Positions 42,981-55,407 of a stretch of DNA of 64,000 nt are shown here, one piece after another. The position numbers and the translations under genes are program-made. The stretch comes from Malurus cyaneus samueli. Taxonomy: Eukaryota > Chordata > Aves > Passeriformes > Maluridae. Each line of letters opens with the position of its first letter. The stretch's first letter is position 1. Under the pieces are notes generated by a model. That model saw nothing but the letters and a program-made list of their open reading frames with translations. It did no database searches and was not told the origin of the DNA. The DNA is taken from NCBI GenBank assembly GCA_009741485.1, contig CM019214.1:24388329-24452328 (forward strand), in the 5' to 3' direction.

Positions 42981-45392
42981 ACCTGAGCTATGCTGTGCTA
43001 TGCTCAGACAGGAGACAGGTTGCACCAGTGGAGAGAACTTAAACTCTGCCTATGCAGAGATGTCTATCTTTTTTATTTAATTTTTTAAAAAATTTGCTCC
43101 CCTTCACCTTTTCAGAACATCTCAATGCCCAACAATTGCACAAAAGATTGCCTGTATCTCACAAGACTGCACTATGATTGGGAGATGTTTTCTTTGCACT
43201 GCTACTAAAGGATTGTGCAGCAAATGTAGCAGAGGTAGGAGCAGCAGCACACTTTTCTGAATCTCACTAAGATACACTCTTCAGTCACAAGATTAATTTA
43301 TCTTTCTTGCACACACCTTTCTTCATCATGATGAGATTTAATATGTCATCTCTGTACTGAATAATAATATGTCAGCTGACAACTGCTGGAATTCTTACAC
43401 TGGAAAAATGGCAAATGTATATAAATGACAAAGCAAACAGTATCTAACAAAATTTAATCTTCGGTAGTCAAATACTGGTAACAAGAACACATGTAACTAA
43501 AAATACAACCTTTTTTACAGTAAATGACATGATATTGACTCAGTAACACAAAAAGCATATATACGCTGAGTAGCCATTATTTTAGGCCTGATTCTATTCC
43601 TATTCTAAATTCTCTCTTTAAATACCTCAATATCAAATTTTTGAAGACCTTTAAACATACTGAGTTGCAAAGAGTAGAAGCCATTTTATCTCACATTGCT
43701 GTAAATGAAGAATATCTTTGGTGAAGCTGGGCCAGAGTGAGGAAACAAGCTGGCAGTACTCTGTGAGGAGTGGGTCAGCCAGCCCTTTTCCGTCCTGGAG
43801 TCTGCAAGCAGGAAACATAACTTGAAGAGGGATTTGGGGAGAGCATCTTGCTCTATGCTGCAAGAGGCTCCCAGGGGAAAGGTGTTCCTGGGACCATGCC
43901 ATAAACCATTTATGTTCTGTCCTCACTGTGGCCCAGGCCAAGCTGTGTAATCCATATGGGACCTCTTGTGTTCAACTCTGCATCTCTGCCTTCTACATGA
44001 GAGAAAAGCAATGAATTACTTCTTGTGGTACCCTCCCCTGCTTGCTGGCTGCTGACCATGAACAGGCTGCTGATGTTTGGGCTGGCAGTGACATTGAGAG
44101 GCCAGTTGTTTTTCCTGTGTATCTCCTGTTTGTGGCCTCAGGGGCTCTGTCCAAGGCTGTCCCTGCTGTAGGAGGGCTTTACTAGAAAAGGAGAATATCT
44201 TCTCCTGTGCTGTGGAGAAACAAAGCCTGATCCCAACTAACACCACTCAGATCTCTCAGGTTTCTTATATTTGAAAACAATATCCCAAGTATCTGTTGTG
44301 TATTTAGAGGGGTCGGAGAAGGGAAAGGAAGTTCCCACATGACGGTGTCAGAGTGGCTGTGCAGCCAGGCTGTGGCTGGCACATCTTGGAGCTGTTCCAC
44401 CAGCCCATCCATGCTCCTGAGCCCATCCCCGCTGCCCTGCACCAGGCACTGCCCAGCTCTGACAAACCCTGCTCTGTGAGAGGCTGTGTAGAGGTAGTGA
44501 TGGGCATGGGGCTGTACACTGTGGTTGAGGGAAATGCAGCTCTGGCTGCTAGGGAACATGAACCAGCTGTGTTTTTCTCCATCTCTGCATGTAGGATTTG
44601 AGGGTTGGAGGTTGCTCTCACATTGCAGGACTGGCTGCTGTTACAGTGCCTTTTGCATAAAGAGCCACACAGTGACAGAACAGCCCTTCTCAGGCTGATG
44701 CTGAATGAAAAGTTTTGTCATGTGCAGGTTACAAGTTTTACAGCACAGTGCACGCTCCTGCTGAAAGTGACTGCCACGATACTTTCTGCAGTTGCAATGG
44801 CATTGTTGTAGCTGGTTTTAGTTTGGGAAAATGAGTCATAAAGAGAATTTATTGTTAGTTGATCTCCACTGTCTGTATTAACAGCAGAAGCCAGAGGGAA
44901 TTGCAGCTGGTTTGTTTGTGGTTTATACTGAGTTCATGAATTCACTACAGGACAAGGTGGACCATTTGCTGTGTTTAAATGTAACCAGGAAAACAGCATA
45001 AGGGCACACTATCTGCCTGAAAGGGAACTTATTTAAGTCAGAACTACATAGGAAATTTGAGACTCCAGTAGCAGCACTGAAAGCTCTTTTTGGTCAATAG
45101 GTTATCTCATAACTGAATGCTTATTAGGAGTCGTTTCTAAATCTAAAGGCAAAACTTTTGAGAGGCAAATTAGCAGCAGGACACACAGATGAGCAAAAGT
45201 ACAGTGATTTTTTTGCTTGTTATTTCTTCAAATGGAAAACAGGAATTTTGCTTTGTATTAATGGCTTCATTGTAGTGATTAATGTGTCTGTGCCTTTCCG
45301 TGATTATTTTTCACTTAAGAGTGTGGTTACCAGTAACAATTACAAGAAACAAGCGATGGTATATGTCATGGGTTTAAACTTGATTTTTCCCA

Positions 45393-45410
45393 ATCCGAGT
45401 CACGGCACCA
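45393..45410 (-). other. Retroviral primer-binding site, tRNA-His type
   Basis: The + strand ATCCGAGTCACGGCACCA equals the 3' end of vertebrate tRNA-His plus CCA as I recall it. The minus strand is therefore an 18-nt His primer-binding site, four bases after the LTR end. Confidence 0.88.
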
Positions 45411-45414
45411 AAAA

Positions 45415-46741
45415 TGTCGTGGTTTGGACTGTGCTGAAAGCCAAAAGCACCGTACCCACGACGTTCTCTCCCTTCCCCCACCAGAGAGGAAGAAGGGAGA
45501 GCAAAAGCCCAATTAACACGAAAATTTATGGCTTTCAGATAACATAACATAATTGAGAGAAAGATACATATGTGCTCCAGAGAATGGTCAGACAGGCTGA
45601 ATAACTTAAGTTGCAAAATAGATTTATTACTACAAACTACTAAGAATACTACCGCACCGGGGAGGGGAACAAAGATAGGGAAAAATTTACAAGGAGAAGA
45701 AAAATAAAAACGGACATTTTAAGACACCTGTTATCCTTTCTGGGGACCCGTCTTTTTCTCGGGTCATCCCTCTCCACCCTCCATGTCTTCCCGCACACAC
45801 AGGGGACAGGAATGAAAGTCTAACATAGATCAAACTACTCATTACGGTTGTTGTCCAGCATCATAGGAGAAGCATTCTTACAGCTCCTAGCTGTGGAAGT
45901 TCTTTTCCCAAGAAATAGTCAGTGTATAACTGCTAGTGGCATGGGATTCTTTTCTTTACCTCGTAGGAGAAAGGAAAGAATGTTCTCCAAGGCCAAACTG
46001 CGTTGTTTCGGCAGCGTGAGACCACTATCACAAATCTCCTGGCAGAGCACAGCTTCTTCTAAGCATCCACCTACCCCAGATGTAGGGTGGGGGCATCTCC
46101 TCCTCCCCACAGAACACATTTTCTTCTTAGCATCAACTCGCTTCAAACGTCGTGGGGGAGCCAAGCCTCTTCCCCCTTTTTGGTTCCTGATCAGTTCGGT
46201 CCAGTCCTCAAAGGCCAGGTTTTCTTTTTCCTCAGAGCAAGGTCGCTCTCCTTTTCTATACAGGTCTCTCATTGATGAAATAGTCCTTTCGAGAACAACT
46301 TATTTTCTCCATGTCCGAGCACCACAGCACAGCACAGCAACCCATCCCATCTTCTCCTTACTGTGATCTTGGGTCTCCATTTTTCTTCTTACATCTCCTC
46401 ACCCTCCTGCTCTGTTTTTTTTCCTGGTGCATGATACTAAAACTACATGCTAACAACCTAAGAACTACATGGCAGCCGCGCCTATCTTGTTCTGAATTCT
46501 TTCTTAAGTACTCGACAATGCGTCATCACAGAGGTGTAACCAACCTGTGCAATTGGCCCAGGCCTGATGGGCAGCCTGTCCATCAACCTCAGAGCCACAA
46601 TGGATTGGCTCTAAAACACAGGGGGCAGGGCTCCTTTTGCTGGAGAAGAAAGCTTCTAGAACTTCCTCACAGGAGCCATCTTTATGGTTTCTTGGTCCCA
46701 TCCCCCCACCACCAAAAATCGGACCAAGTAAAACCATGACA
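45415..46741 (-). repeat. 5' LTR of the ERV relic (about 1.33 kb)
   Basis: On the minus strand the LTR begins TGTCATGGTTTTACTTGG and ends GTCCAAACCACGACA. A candidate AATAAA lies at 45623-45628 (minus), about 210 bp before the LTR end, consistent with an R/U5 boundary. At about 1.3 kb it is long for an LTR; a nested insertion was not recognised. Open frames inside (172 codons +, 117 codons -) resemble no known protein. Confidence 0.78.
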
Positions 46742-46746
46742 GTATA

Positions 46747-49700
46747 TCAGCTGACTCACAAAGCACTAAGAAATTTTCTTTAATTGTGACCTGTGCTCTT
46801 ATAATAGCCCTTTCTGCCTAGCATGTGTTTCTGTCCTTGCCCATGAGAACAGAGTTAACTTTCAGGATATATTGCAAGTTCTACATTTGAACTTGTTTCT
46901 GTGGCAGAAGACATTCATAAGTTCCTCTTTTATTTTATTGATTTGCTTTTTTTTTCCTGTGTGGGACTTTTAGGATCGTGTAGGATTTCCCTGGCAGCAT
47001 TTCTTGGTTCAGGCTTTCAAGACTGATGATATGACTTCTAGGAACCATCACACTGCAGTACAGTAAGGTTTGGTGTGTTCTGGTTGAAACCTGGTGTTTG
47101 AATAGTTGCTGAAGTCTTTGTGAATTTCCTAAGTTAAAGAACAAATGATAGAGGGACAACATGTTCTAGTACTTGGTTTGTTGAGTGACCTTTTGCATCT
47201 GCGGAATACAAAAGTAAGTGAATAATATTTCAAAAGAAAAACAAAGATGCATCTAAATTGTTTTTCAATTTCACATGAAGTCATTATTTAAAAAGAAATA
47301 AACTGGAGGCACTGTGATAGAAATTAATGGAAATGAGGCTGTACTTTCCTGGAAAGTTACCTAAAAAGCAGTGTATTTTTTTGCTTTTGTTCTTTCAAAG
47401 ATCTGTGCATGAGCTTTGCCTTCTGCCACTGAAGCTCAGGCTACATACATAAATCTTCATAAAAGGATTTAACAAATATAAAGATTCTTCAAACACAACT
47501 ACTTGTGATATCACTTTAAATTACCAAATTTTCCTGGAACCAAGAAATTGTACATACCAGTAAATGAAAACAATTCAAGTATTTATTTTTTGCTAGAAAA
47601 AAACAATGTCAGTTATGTAAACTGGATTGAAATTTGACTTAGGAAAGTATGGCTTAGATCTGTGTGTGGTCCTTTTTCCCTCCTTCCCTCCTTCTCCCCT
47701 TGCCTCCCCTAGCCTCCCCTTTCCACCAAACTAAATAACATACGGGTATTTGTCAAATATTTTATGACACAAACCCTAATTCTTGATTATGTACTCAGTT
47801 GCTTACAGAAAAAAAAAAAAAACCCGAACCTGCCAGGAACTGCACCTTCCACAATGTGCAGTTTATGATGCTATCTAATTTTTGAAAACAATGAATTGGT
47901 CAGAGTAGAAAACAGTTGCTATTTCTTAGTTTTTTTCATGCATTGAAGGTGTTAACAAACTGGAGAATCAAATTTTACAAGGGAAGCAAATTTTACAGTT
48001 CATTAAGCATTTCTTCTTTTTTCCTTAGAAATGGGATATCTTCATTTAAGCTACAATGCAAAGAAGAACAAGAGTATTTGCATGCTCAATCTGTACACTA
48101 AACAGCAAGCTTGTCAATTATATTCCAGGCATGACTGATACCACAGTCAGGAAGCATGCCCCACCAGTTGCTTGTCATCAAAGTCTTTGATTTTGCAAAG
48201 AAAGTAAATAACAAGAATTGTTACAAGGAACAATGGGTGAGATTCACTTGAGCTGGTTTGGGAAAAGCTAAATCACGGTTTTCCAGCCAACCCCTTGCAT
48301 GTGTTTAGGGCTTTACTTGGCGATATGTGGAGTGTTTCCACTGTCAATGGAAAGCAGCTGCCAGCCAGATCTCCAGCCTTTTGGGCCCAGACAAGTCTGA
48401 CATGATCTCAACTCTAAGACTAGTGAAATAACTCATGAATTTGAGTGAGATTTGTTTGGACCTCCTAAATACTAAAACATTGGGAGCAATTTTTTTGCTG
48501 GAGATTATGCATTATGTAATATTATACATGACAACTTATACCAATTTATATCCTGAACAAAAATATAGCTATCATACGTATTACTATTATTTCCATTAGC
48601 ACATCTTTGAAAGTAGTATTTGTTTTGGTTTTTTTTTTACTATGACCTTGGTTTCCCTCCCACACGTGATCACACAGTTGTTTGCAGGACTGCTGCTGGC
48701 TGACTTCAGAGTAAGTAATTGCAGTACTATTTGGGTGGGGAGGGAAGGAGGACCACACACAGATCTAAGCCATCATTTGGCAAGACAGATTTCAAATCAG
48801 TTTGCATTACTGACTTCATTTTTTCCAGCAAAAAAATAAAATACTTGGATTGTTTGGATTGACAAATGATATGTAGCATTTCTTTGTTGTAGGGAAGCTT
48901 TGTAACCTGTAATGACATCACAACTTCCATGTAAACAGGAAGGTTGAATCTCTCTTCATACAATATTTGTATCTCAGCTTTTGTCATCATTAAGTGTCCC
49001 TTAGTCTGAACTAATGTACCCTCACAAGAACTTTAGAGTGCACAAAGGCTGTAAATGTCATTGCACAAGGCACACTGGACTGTACAGAAAAGGGCTCTGG
49101 CACATGGGTTGGATTAAAGCTCCCTGTAAGCAGTGGGTGCAGCAGAGTAAGTTGGTGTGGTTGGCACTGCTGAGTGCAGAGCACCTGCAGGGAACAGGCA
49201 GACAACTGAGCAGCTCTGTACTCCCCAAAGGTGGATAGGGGTGCTCAGCCCACACCTGTTGCACCTGTAAACTCACACTTACTTTGTAGATACAGGAAGC
49301 ATGGATTTCCCTGCCTTCTCCCTCAGCTTGTGGCGCTTCACTTCTTTCATGTCTTGGAGACAACATGTTGGAGATTACAACACTGGGGTGGACAGGCTGT
49401 GAACACAGCCACTGTGTCATTTCTGATGAGAGTGGGCTGTATGGAGAGAGGAATGCAAGTTTTAAAGGTCAAGGAAGAAGAGAAAATTGTCCAAAGGAGA
49501 AAAAAAAAATCAGCTGTGTGTGTTGGCAGTAAGAGGTGTGGCTGGTGAGACAGACAATTGTATTTTGGAAAACGTGTGTTTCCAAAATAGAAAATCTGTG
49601 AAGGATTGGCTGACACATCAACAAAGATCAAATGGTGTCTGCTGGAGTGTTGGCAAAGCGCGTATTTTTTGTGATGAGACATTAGCATCACAAGTATTGA

Positions 49701-51174
49701 GCTGGTCAGTTACCAATGAGCATCTTCAGGCACAGGAAAATGCACAATTAGCACATATTATTCAGTGTTTTCTTTTGCTTGATAACATCTCTCCTGTTCA
49801 AGTTCAGCTGGAAGCCAGCTGTTCTTCCATAAGCTAATTTGAAGATATTTTATTCTGAGAGTCATATAGTTAAATATGGCAATAGTTAGGTATGGCCCTA
49901 TATCCTCTCCACATGGCTGGCACCATTTGCTCAGAGCAGCACTTTGTACTGGCTGAAGATACAGAAAAAGACCAGTGACATCTTAGGACTCTCCAGGTGA
50001 TGAACCTTGCAGTCAAGGGTTCATTCACTCTCTGCTCTTCAGAGCCTTCTCAAGAGGATTTACTTAATTTTTTTAAGCCACTGTGGATATTTGCTATCTT
50101 AAATTGGGCTACAAGATTCAGTTGCTTGCTGAAATAGCCTTGCCCTCCTTCAAAACAATACGTTTTAAAATCAGAAAACACCATGATGATCTTCTGCCCT
50201 AAAAGAGAAGAGATTTCTCCATAACACTCCATCCTTAAACACAAGTATCAATTATTCACCTGCTAATATCTGCATCTAACAACCCTTTCAGCATTCCACA
50301 CATTGAGAAGGCAGGAAGAGATCTTTATTTTGGATTAGAGGAATTAAAAGTTTGCATCTGTTGTGCAAGTGAAAAGGAGGCACAGATGTGTGGTCTGAAG
50401 ATGATAAAGTAGCTTAAAACAAGATTTTAAAAAGAGATAACAATGTTTAGTTACAGTGACAGAGGTGTTGAACTATTTTTTTTAGCTTTACAGACAATAA
50501 ATGGAACTATTTTCTAGTAAAAATTACATTTGTTTTTTTCATTTTTTTCAGAATTAATAGTAAAGAAGCATATAAAAATTAAACCACATCGACTTCCCAG
50601 ATGTTTTACATTTGGAACACAGGTAACAACATCAGCTAGCCCAACATTGCTAACGGTACAAGGACTGAAAGCAAACAATAGGTAGTCTGCTTTCTCCTGC
50701 GCCAGGCTATGTCTCTGCTTCAAAGCTGCTTCCGTGACTCACACAGATATTTGCAAGGATCACCTTCAGGCTGATTAGTTTATTCCTTGAAATTCCCCAA
50801 AGAACTGCTGGGAAGAAAGCCTGCAAAAGCCAGGATGAGACACATAACCAACCTCCTGCCTGAGATATACCCAGCTCTCCCACCTCGGTCGTGACCTGCC
50901 TGACTTTTAGGGCGTTGCTTGACCTGTAAAGAGAATATTTACAGTGTCACTGCTGACGAGGAGTAATAAAGAGGAGTATCATCTCCATGAAAAAGGGGCT
51001 CTTTGCCCTTCACGTTAAAGCAGACTATACAGAACATGGTGAAATACTTCTCTCTCGAACCGTCGTGGATAATCGATTAGGACTCACTGCAGGGTATCGA
51101 ATTAAATGCATTTCTTTTCTGTGGTGCCCACGTGGCACGTTCACCAGCAGCTAATACTTTGAAAACGCTACTGG
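46747..51174. other. Intergenic sequence upstream of REPS2
   Basis: This is AT-rich sequence with no recognised exon or repeat family. Several 60-120 codon frames on both strands (for example around 49050-49840) have no familiar motif and overlap one another, as chance frames do. Confidence 0.5.
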
Positions 51175-51329
51175 TGAGGGATGCCCCGTCCCTGGTAGTG
51201 TTCAGGACCAGGTTGGATGGAGCACTGGGCAGCCTGCTCTAGCGGGAGGTGTGCCTGCCCATGGCAGGGGGTTTGGAACGAGATGTTCTATAAGGTCCCT
51301 TGCAACTCAAGCCGTTCAGTGATTCTACG
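51175..51329 (+). mobile_element. CR1-type LINE 3' end fragment, sense
   Basis: The order of blocks is that of a CR1 3' tail: GATGCCCCGTCCCTGGTAGT, then CCAGGTTGGATGGAGC, CCTGCCCATGGCAGGGG, ATAAGGTCCCTTGCAACTC and a tail GTGATTCTAC. It is truncated at its 5' end and stops where the REPS2 CpG island begins. Confidence 0.88.
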
Positions 51330-51669
51330 GTGTGGGGAGAAACCCGCGCGCTGCTGAGCGCCGTGAGCGCGGTCCCGCAGCGGGGATAGGAGCGGGCAGC
51401 CCTGGAGCGCCGGCGGGCGCTGGCAGCCGGAGGGGCCGCGGGGAGGGCAGAGGCGGGGCCGGCGGCAGCGGCCGGGGCACTGCGGAGCCGGCGCGGCGCT
51501 CACCGGCGGGACTGCACTTCCCCGCCGCAGCGCGGCACCGCCCGGCCCCCGCACACCTCCCGTCCACCGCCCGTCCCCCGCCACACCTCCCGTCCCCCGG
51601 CGTCCCCCCGCTCCCCGGCGGCGCGGCACCCGCTGCCCCGCCGAGCGGCTCTGCCTGCGCCGCCCCGCC
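51330..51669 (+). promoter_or_regulatory. REPS2: REPS2 CpG-island promoter and 5'UTR
   Basis: A very GC-rich, CpG-dense stretch lies between the CR1 tail and the REPS2 start codon, and high CpG density continues to about 52330 in the first intron. No TATA box is evident. Long frames on both strands here are compositional. Confidence 0.7.
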
Positions 51670-51874
51670 ATGGAGCAGGGGCCGCGGGGGGTCCGGGGCC
51701 GCTGCTGCCGCCGCCGGCACCGGGGGTCTGCTGCTGTCCCTGAGCGAGACCGAGCAGCAGCGCTACTCCGAGCTCTTCTCGCGGTGCTGCCCGCCCCCCG
51801 AAGCGGCCGCCGGGGGCAGTAGCGTGGGCGAGCTGTTCCGGGCCTCCCAGCTGCCCCCGGACACGCTGCACCAG
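51670..51874 (+). CDS. REPS2: RalBP1-associated EH-domain protein 2, exon 1 (one extra base in a G6 run)
   Basis: REPS2 is an EH-domain adaptor that binds RalBP1 and links Ral signalling to receptor endocytosis. This exon encodes the Gly/Ala-rich N terminus and the start of the first EH domain: LLLSLSETEQQRYSELFSRC, then VGELFRASQLPPDTLHQ, followed by donor GTGGGT at 51875. Human REPS2 has the same plan (LLLSEGEQQ...YSELF...LFRASQLP.ETLHQ). The ATG at 51670 has an excellent Kozak context (CCCGCCATGG), but its frame differs by one base from the EH-domain frame. Dropping one G from 51686-51691 joins them as MEQGPRGSG-polyAla, like the human start. Without that change the EH frame is open upstream to an ATG at 51332, an unlikely start because it sits at the CR1 junction. 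Downstream exons lie beyond the window. Confidence 0.88.
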
Positions 51875-54800
51875 GTGGGTCCGGGCTGTCCGGGGCCAGC
51901 TCCCCCCGGAGCTGCGGGGTGCGAGCGGTTTGGGGGGATGCGGGACGGGACCTGATCTCGCAGCCCTTGGGGAGAGGGGCCGGCGCTGCCTTCCCGGGAA
52001 GTTGGGGGCTGCGGGCGGGCCGGTGCCCCTGCGCTGTCCCCGGGGCCGGGACGAGGCACAGCCCTGTCCGCGGCAGAACGGAGCGGAGCGGGGCCGGTCC
52101 CGCCCGGCAGCGGCGGTGCTGGGGCGGCTCCGTGCCCGCTTGCCTCCTCCCGACAGGCCCTGGCAGTGAACTCCTCGGGGTTCTGCCCCCGGTGCGGGTC
52201 CGTGAGGATCCTTCTGTGCCGCCCTGTGCCGGGCTGGGCACCCGGGAGCGCTGCGCACCCCGCGGGCTCTGTCAGCTCGGTAGGGCCGTCGCCTTTCTCA
52301 AAAGGACCCCGAAAGTCATAAAGGCAGTTGTGTGAAAGGACGTGCCATGTGGTAAATTCCGGGTTCACCACTGAGGGTTTTTTCCTAAATGTTGTTTCAG
52401 TGGACAAAAAAAAATTTGCAGGTAAGATGATGTGGCGGGATTTTCTGTCAGTTCTTGAGTTCTTGAGCGCGAATACATCGAGGTGCAAAGTGCGAGGGTC
52501 TCACTCGTCAGAGCAGCGGAGCCCCAGAAGTGATCCCCAACAGGGGCTGTGAGGCGGAGCCCTCCTGCTTTTTTTTTGGAGGAAAAGCTTCTCCGGGGTG
52601 GGAGAAGGCTTGTGCCAGCCAGTTTCCAGGAACAGGGAGGAACCGGACTTGTGGTCTTCTCCACCTGCGGATTAGTAATTTAACTGACACTTCCCTAATA
52701 CTTCCTGAACGGAGATAGGATATTCCTGATTGTTTATTTATTTATTAATTTAACTTTTGTTTTCAAGAATTTTGTTCTTCAATGGCTTATCTGGCAGAAA
52801 AAAAGTTACATGTAAATGGAGCTCATGTACCTGGGCACTGCCTGAAGGTACTGAACTCTACTGCTATCCTGAGAGCAGGCAGATCATCTCTTAATCGGTT
52901 ATATAAGTTCATATTGTACAGGGGATTCTGAACGAGAATTGCGGTTTTAAAGGATATTTTTCTTCCTGGTTATGCTCTTTGCCAAATCAGTAAAACAAAA
53001 ATCTTACCAAGCATTGTATTACTACCTCACATTGAGCCAGCCACACTGTGACCTTGGTCTTGCAGATGAATCGAGTGGTGCAAGTAGAGATTTCACATAG
53101 ATACAGCACCAAGAGTGGTGTTCTTCCTCTTTCCTCTTTTGGCAAAGAGGAGGAACAGGACACTTAATTTCAAATAAGAAGGCTTATCCAAATAGTCACC
53201 TAATTTTTCAAAGAAACATGGAAAAAACCTCTAATTTTAGCTATGCAGTTTCTTACCCTATCATTTAAGTGAAATTTATGATCATGTTATTTTCATAGGT
53301 TTTTTTCAGGTCATTTTGGTAGTAATGTGTGATTTAAGCCTGGAAATGGTGAGGTATTGATTTTGGTTTTGTTTTTGGATTAATTTGTTGGTTGGTTTGA
53401 ATATTCTGAGGTTTTCTTTTTTTTTACTATTTAGGATTATTTCCAGGTATATTTATGCTGTAAGGAGAACATTACTGGCAAACAAGCCTGTAATTGGGTT
53501 CAGGAATATTCAGATAATAAGGCCTGTGGGATCTGGGTCTGTTTCTTTTCTTCCTTCCTGCCTTCCCACCCCCTCTTGTTTATAGGGCACTATTCACAGT
53601 GGCATTCTGCTCTCCTGCTCCTGTCCTCAGAACCTGCTGCTGTCAGGTATTCTTGTATTTACTGGGAATTAAGGAAAAAATGTATTAATGTAATGAGTAA
53701 AAAAAAGTAACGTGCAAGTGGGGATGTTTTGATAGGGAAAATCCCACAATGATGTTTTGAGATATTTTTCTGGTGTTTTGTCTTATTAAATTCCAAAAAT
53801 GCTATTTAATATTTTCACTTTAAAAAATCTTACCATTCTAACAGTTATGAGAGCAAGGCACAGAGGTTCATGGTATACATTTTGTGCTAGTACAGGGAAC
53901 ACGTATTTTAGGCCAAAACGGCTCGTTTGGGTCAAGATAACATGCTTTCTTTGAAATAATTATTGACTATGAATCGTTTTTTGGGTTTTTAAATGCATTT
54001 CAAAATCCCCATCTGTCACTATTAGTGCTTCGTAGACAGGCAGCATCCCTACTGACCAACTGAGAAATGGTCATGCTGAGTTTATTCATGTCAGAAATGG
54101 GGAGATTTGGTTTGGAAACCAATTTTGGATTTCTATTGAGCAGAGCCTGCACAGTCCAGAAGCTACTTAGCACCATTCTCTGGCCCTTGCATGGGCTATA
54201 GCAAGAGAGTGTTATGGATGGTTTTTAAAGCAATATGCAATTTACAGCTTTTCATTCTCAAGGCATTCATTGAGCAGTGATTTTACAATACAAGATGCTT
54301 CCAGAACTGACATTTAGTGTCATGACAGTCTCAAACCTGTGCTGTTGTCTTCAGTTGTACTTGTGTTATCAGTGGGATAAATCTTTGAGAAAAAAGGAAT
54401 TTTTCCTTACACATTCTTTGACTGAGATTTATTGCTCATCAGGATGATGCCCATAAGCATCACAGGAAATCTCCTTCCGTTCCCTTACCTGTAATGGCAG
54501 GGTTTGCACTATAGACAGAAATCAGTGGATGCATCCTAAATGGAGTCAGTGCTGTTGAATATGTCAGTTCCAGTGGGAAAAGCAGTGATGTGGGCCTCAA
54601 ACAGCAAACAGGCAATGGTTTGGTTTGCTTTAAAGGTTAGTTGGCTTAATTCAAGAAGTTATGCGGATGGAAGAGGCTAGGTAACAGAGAGCAGGTAGGA
54701 AATGTGAGAGCATGTGCCAGAAGAGGAAATGCTGGAATAAATGGAAAAAATCCAAGAGCAGCCGGGTCAGTCGGAGCAGATGGCGTGCACCCGAGAGTCC

Positions 54801-55369
54801 TGGGTCTTGCTAAGAATGGAGTGATTGAACACAGATTCATTACACCCAGGCTCATTAAAGCCAGCAATTCTGCCGGGCAGTAGGGTACAGCTGAGGTTGT
54901 ACTGATTTCACTTTACGTACAGATAGGATCGAACAATGAACTCAGCAAGAGTTATTTCAGCTCTGGAAAAAAGGTTGAAGTTAGCACTAAAATTAAAAAT
55001 GTCAGACACTTCACAGGACAGAGAAGGGCATGACAGGGACAGAACAGCATGGGTTTTGTGAACTGTATAATCATACCTCCCCTGTGTACTGAAAGTCTTT
55101 GACTAGACATATTGTGTGGTTAAAGACAGAACCATTAAGATTGTATTTAGACTTGCACAAAACCTGTGGCAGATCTTTTACCAGGGGCTTTTAAAGCAAT
55201 TCTGCAAAATGTCTGTAATTATTTGCCTGTAAGATCTATGCTGGGGTTGTTTTTATTTTTATTTCTTGCAGTATTTATATTGAAGGAGAAGGAGCAGACT
55301 AGTCATGCACCATGCACTTATGTAGACTGTCAGAATTAGGAGAAATTCAACCGCATCAGCTGGATTTAT

Positions 55370-55407
55370 GCATATGTATATATACGTGTGTGTATATGTA
55401 TATATTT
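55370..55407. repeat. Alternating TA/TG microsatellite
   Basis: A short, interrupted run of purine-pyrimidine alternation (TATATA, GTGTGTGTA) lies in REPS2 intron 1. Confidence 0.75.

Larger units (their letters stand above)
25051..45358. other. Intergenic sequence between RBBP7 and the ERV relic
   Basis: I see no exon of a recognised protein, tRNA or rRNA in these 20 kb. The sequence is AT-rich with scattered short frames. The longest is 146 codons at 40317-40757 (-), with no familiar motif. Simple runs include T18 at 31346-31363 and G14 at 40933-40946; a small tandem duplication is listed separately. Enhancers or non-coding RNAs could be present but nothing in the sequence alone identifies them. 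Confidence 0.5.
45359..46746 (-). mobile_element. Deleted endogenous retrovirus: one LTR, histidine-tRNA PBS, trace of the other LTR
   Basis: Perfect 5-bp GTATA duplications (45359-45363 and 46742-46746) bound an element whose termini are TGTCATGG and CCATGACA. Read on the minus strand, it holds a complete LTR (46741 down to 45415) ending CCACGACA, a four-T spacer, a primer-binding site at 45410-45393 (TGGTGCCGTGACTCGGAT), a short AT-rich piece, then AAACCCATGACA next to the target duplication. The last 12 bases match the LTR's own 3' end (AAACCACGACA) except for one inserted base and a CG-to-TG change. The internal genes and nearly all of the 3' LTR are therefore gone. No retroviral coding sequence remains. 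Confidence 0.82.

Noticed and set aside
45848..46366. 172-codon (+) and 117-codon (-) frames inside the ERV LTR
   Set aside because: They lie within non-coding LTR sequence, resemble no known protein, and the larger one is antisense to the element.
45364..46741. A DNA transposon with TGTCATGG inverted termini
   Set aside because: The 5-bp target duplication, TG...CA ends, internal second LTR boundary and tRNA-His primer-binding site fit a retrovirus better.
51288..52488. Frames of 131-317 codons on the minus strand and 138-207 on the plus strand around REPS2 exon 1
   Set aside because: GC-rich DNA lacks stop codons. Only the segment 51670-51874 has recognisable protein content and a splice donor.
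54768..54810. A short stretch readable as ADGVHPRVL, similar to a CR1 reverse-transcriptase motif
   Set aside because: The similarity covers only about nine residues and does not extend on either side; too short to call an element.
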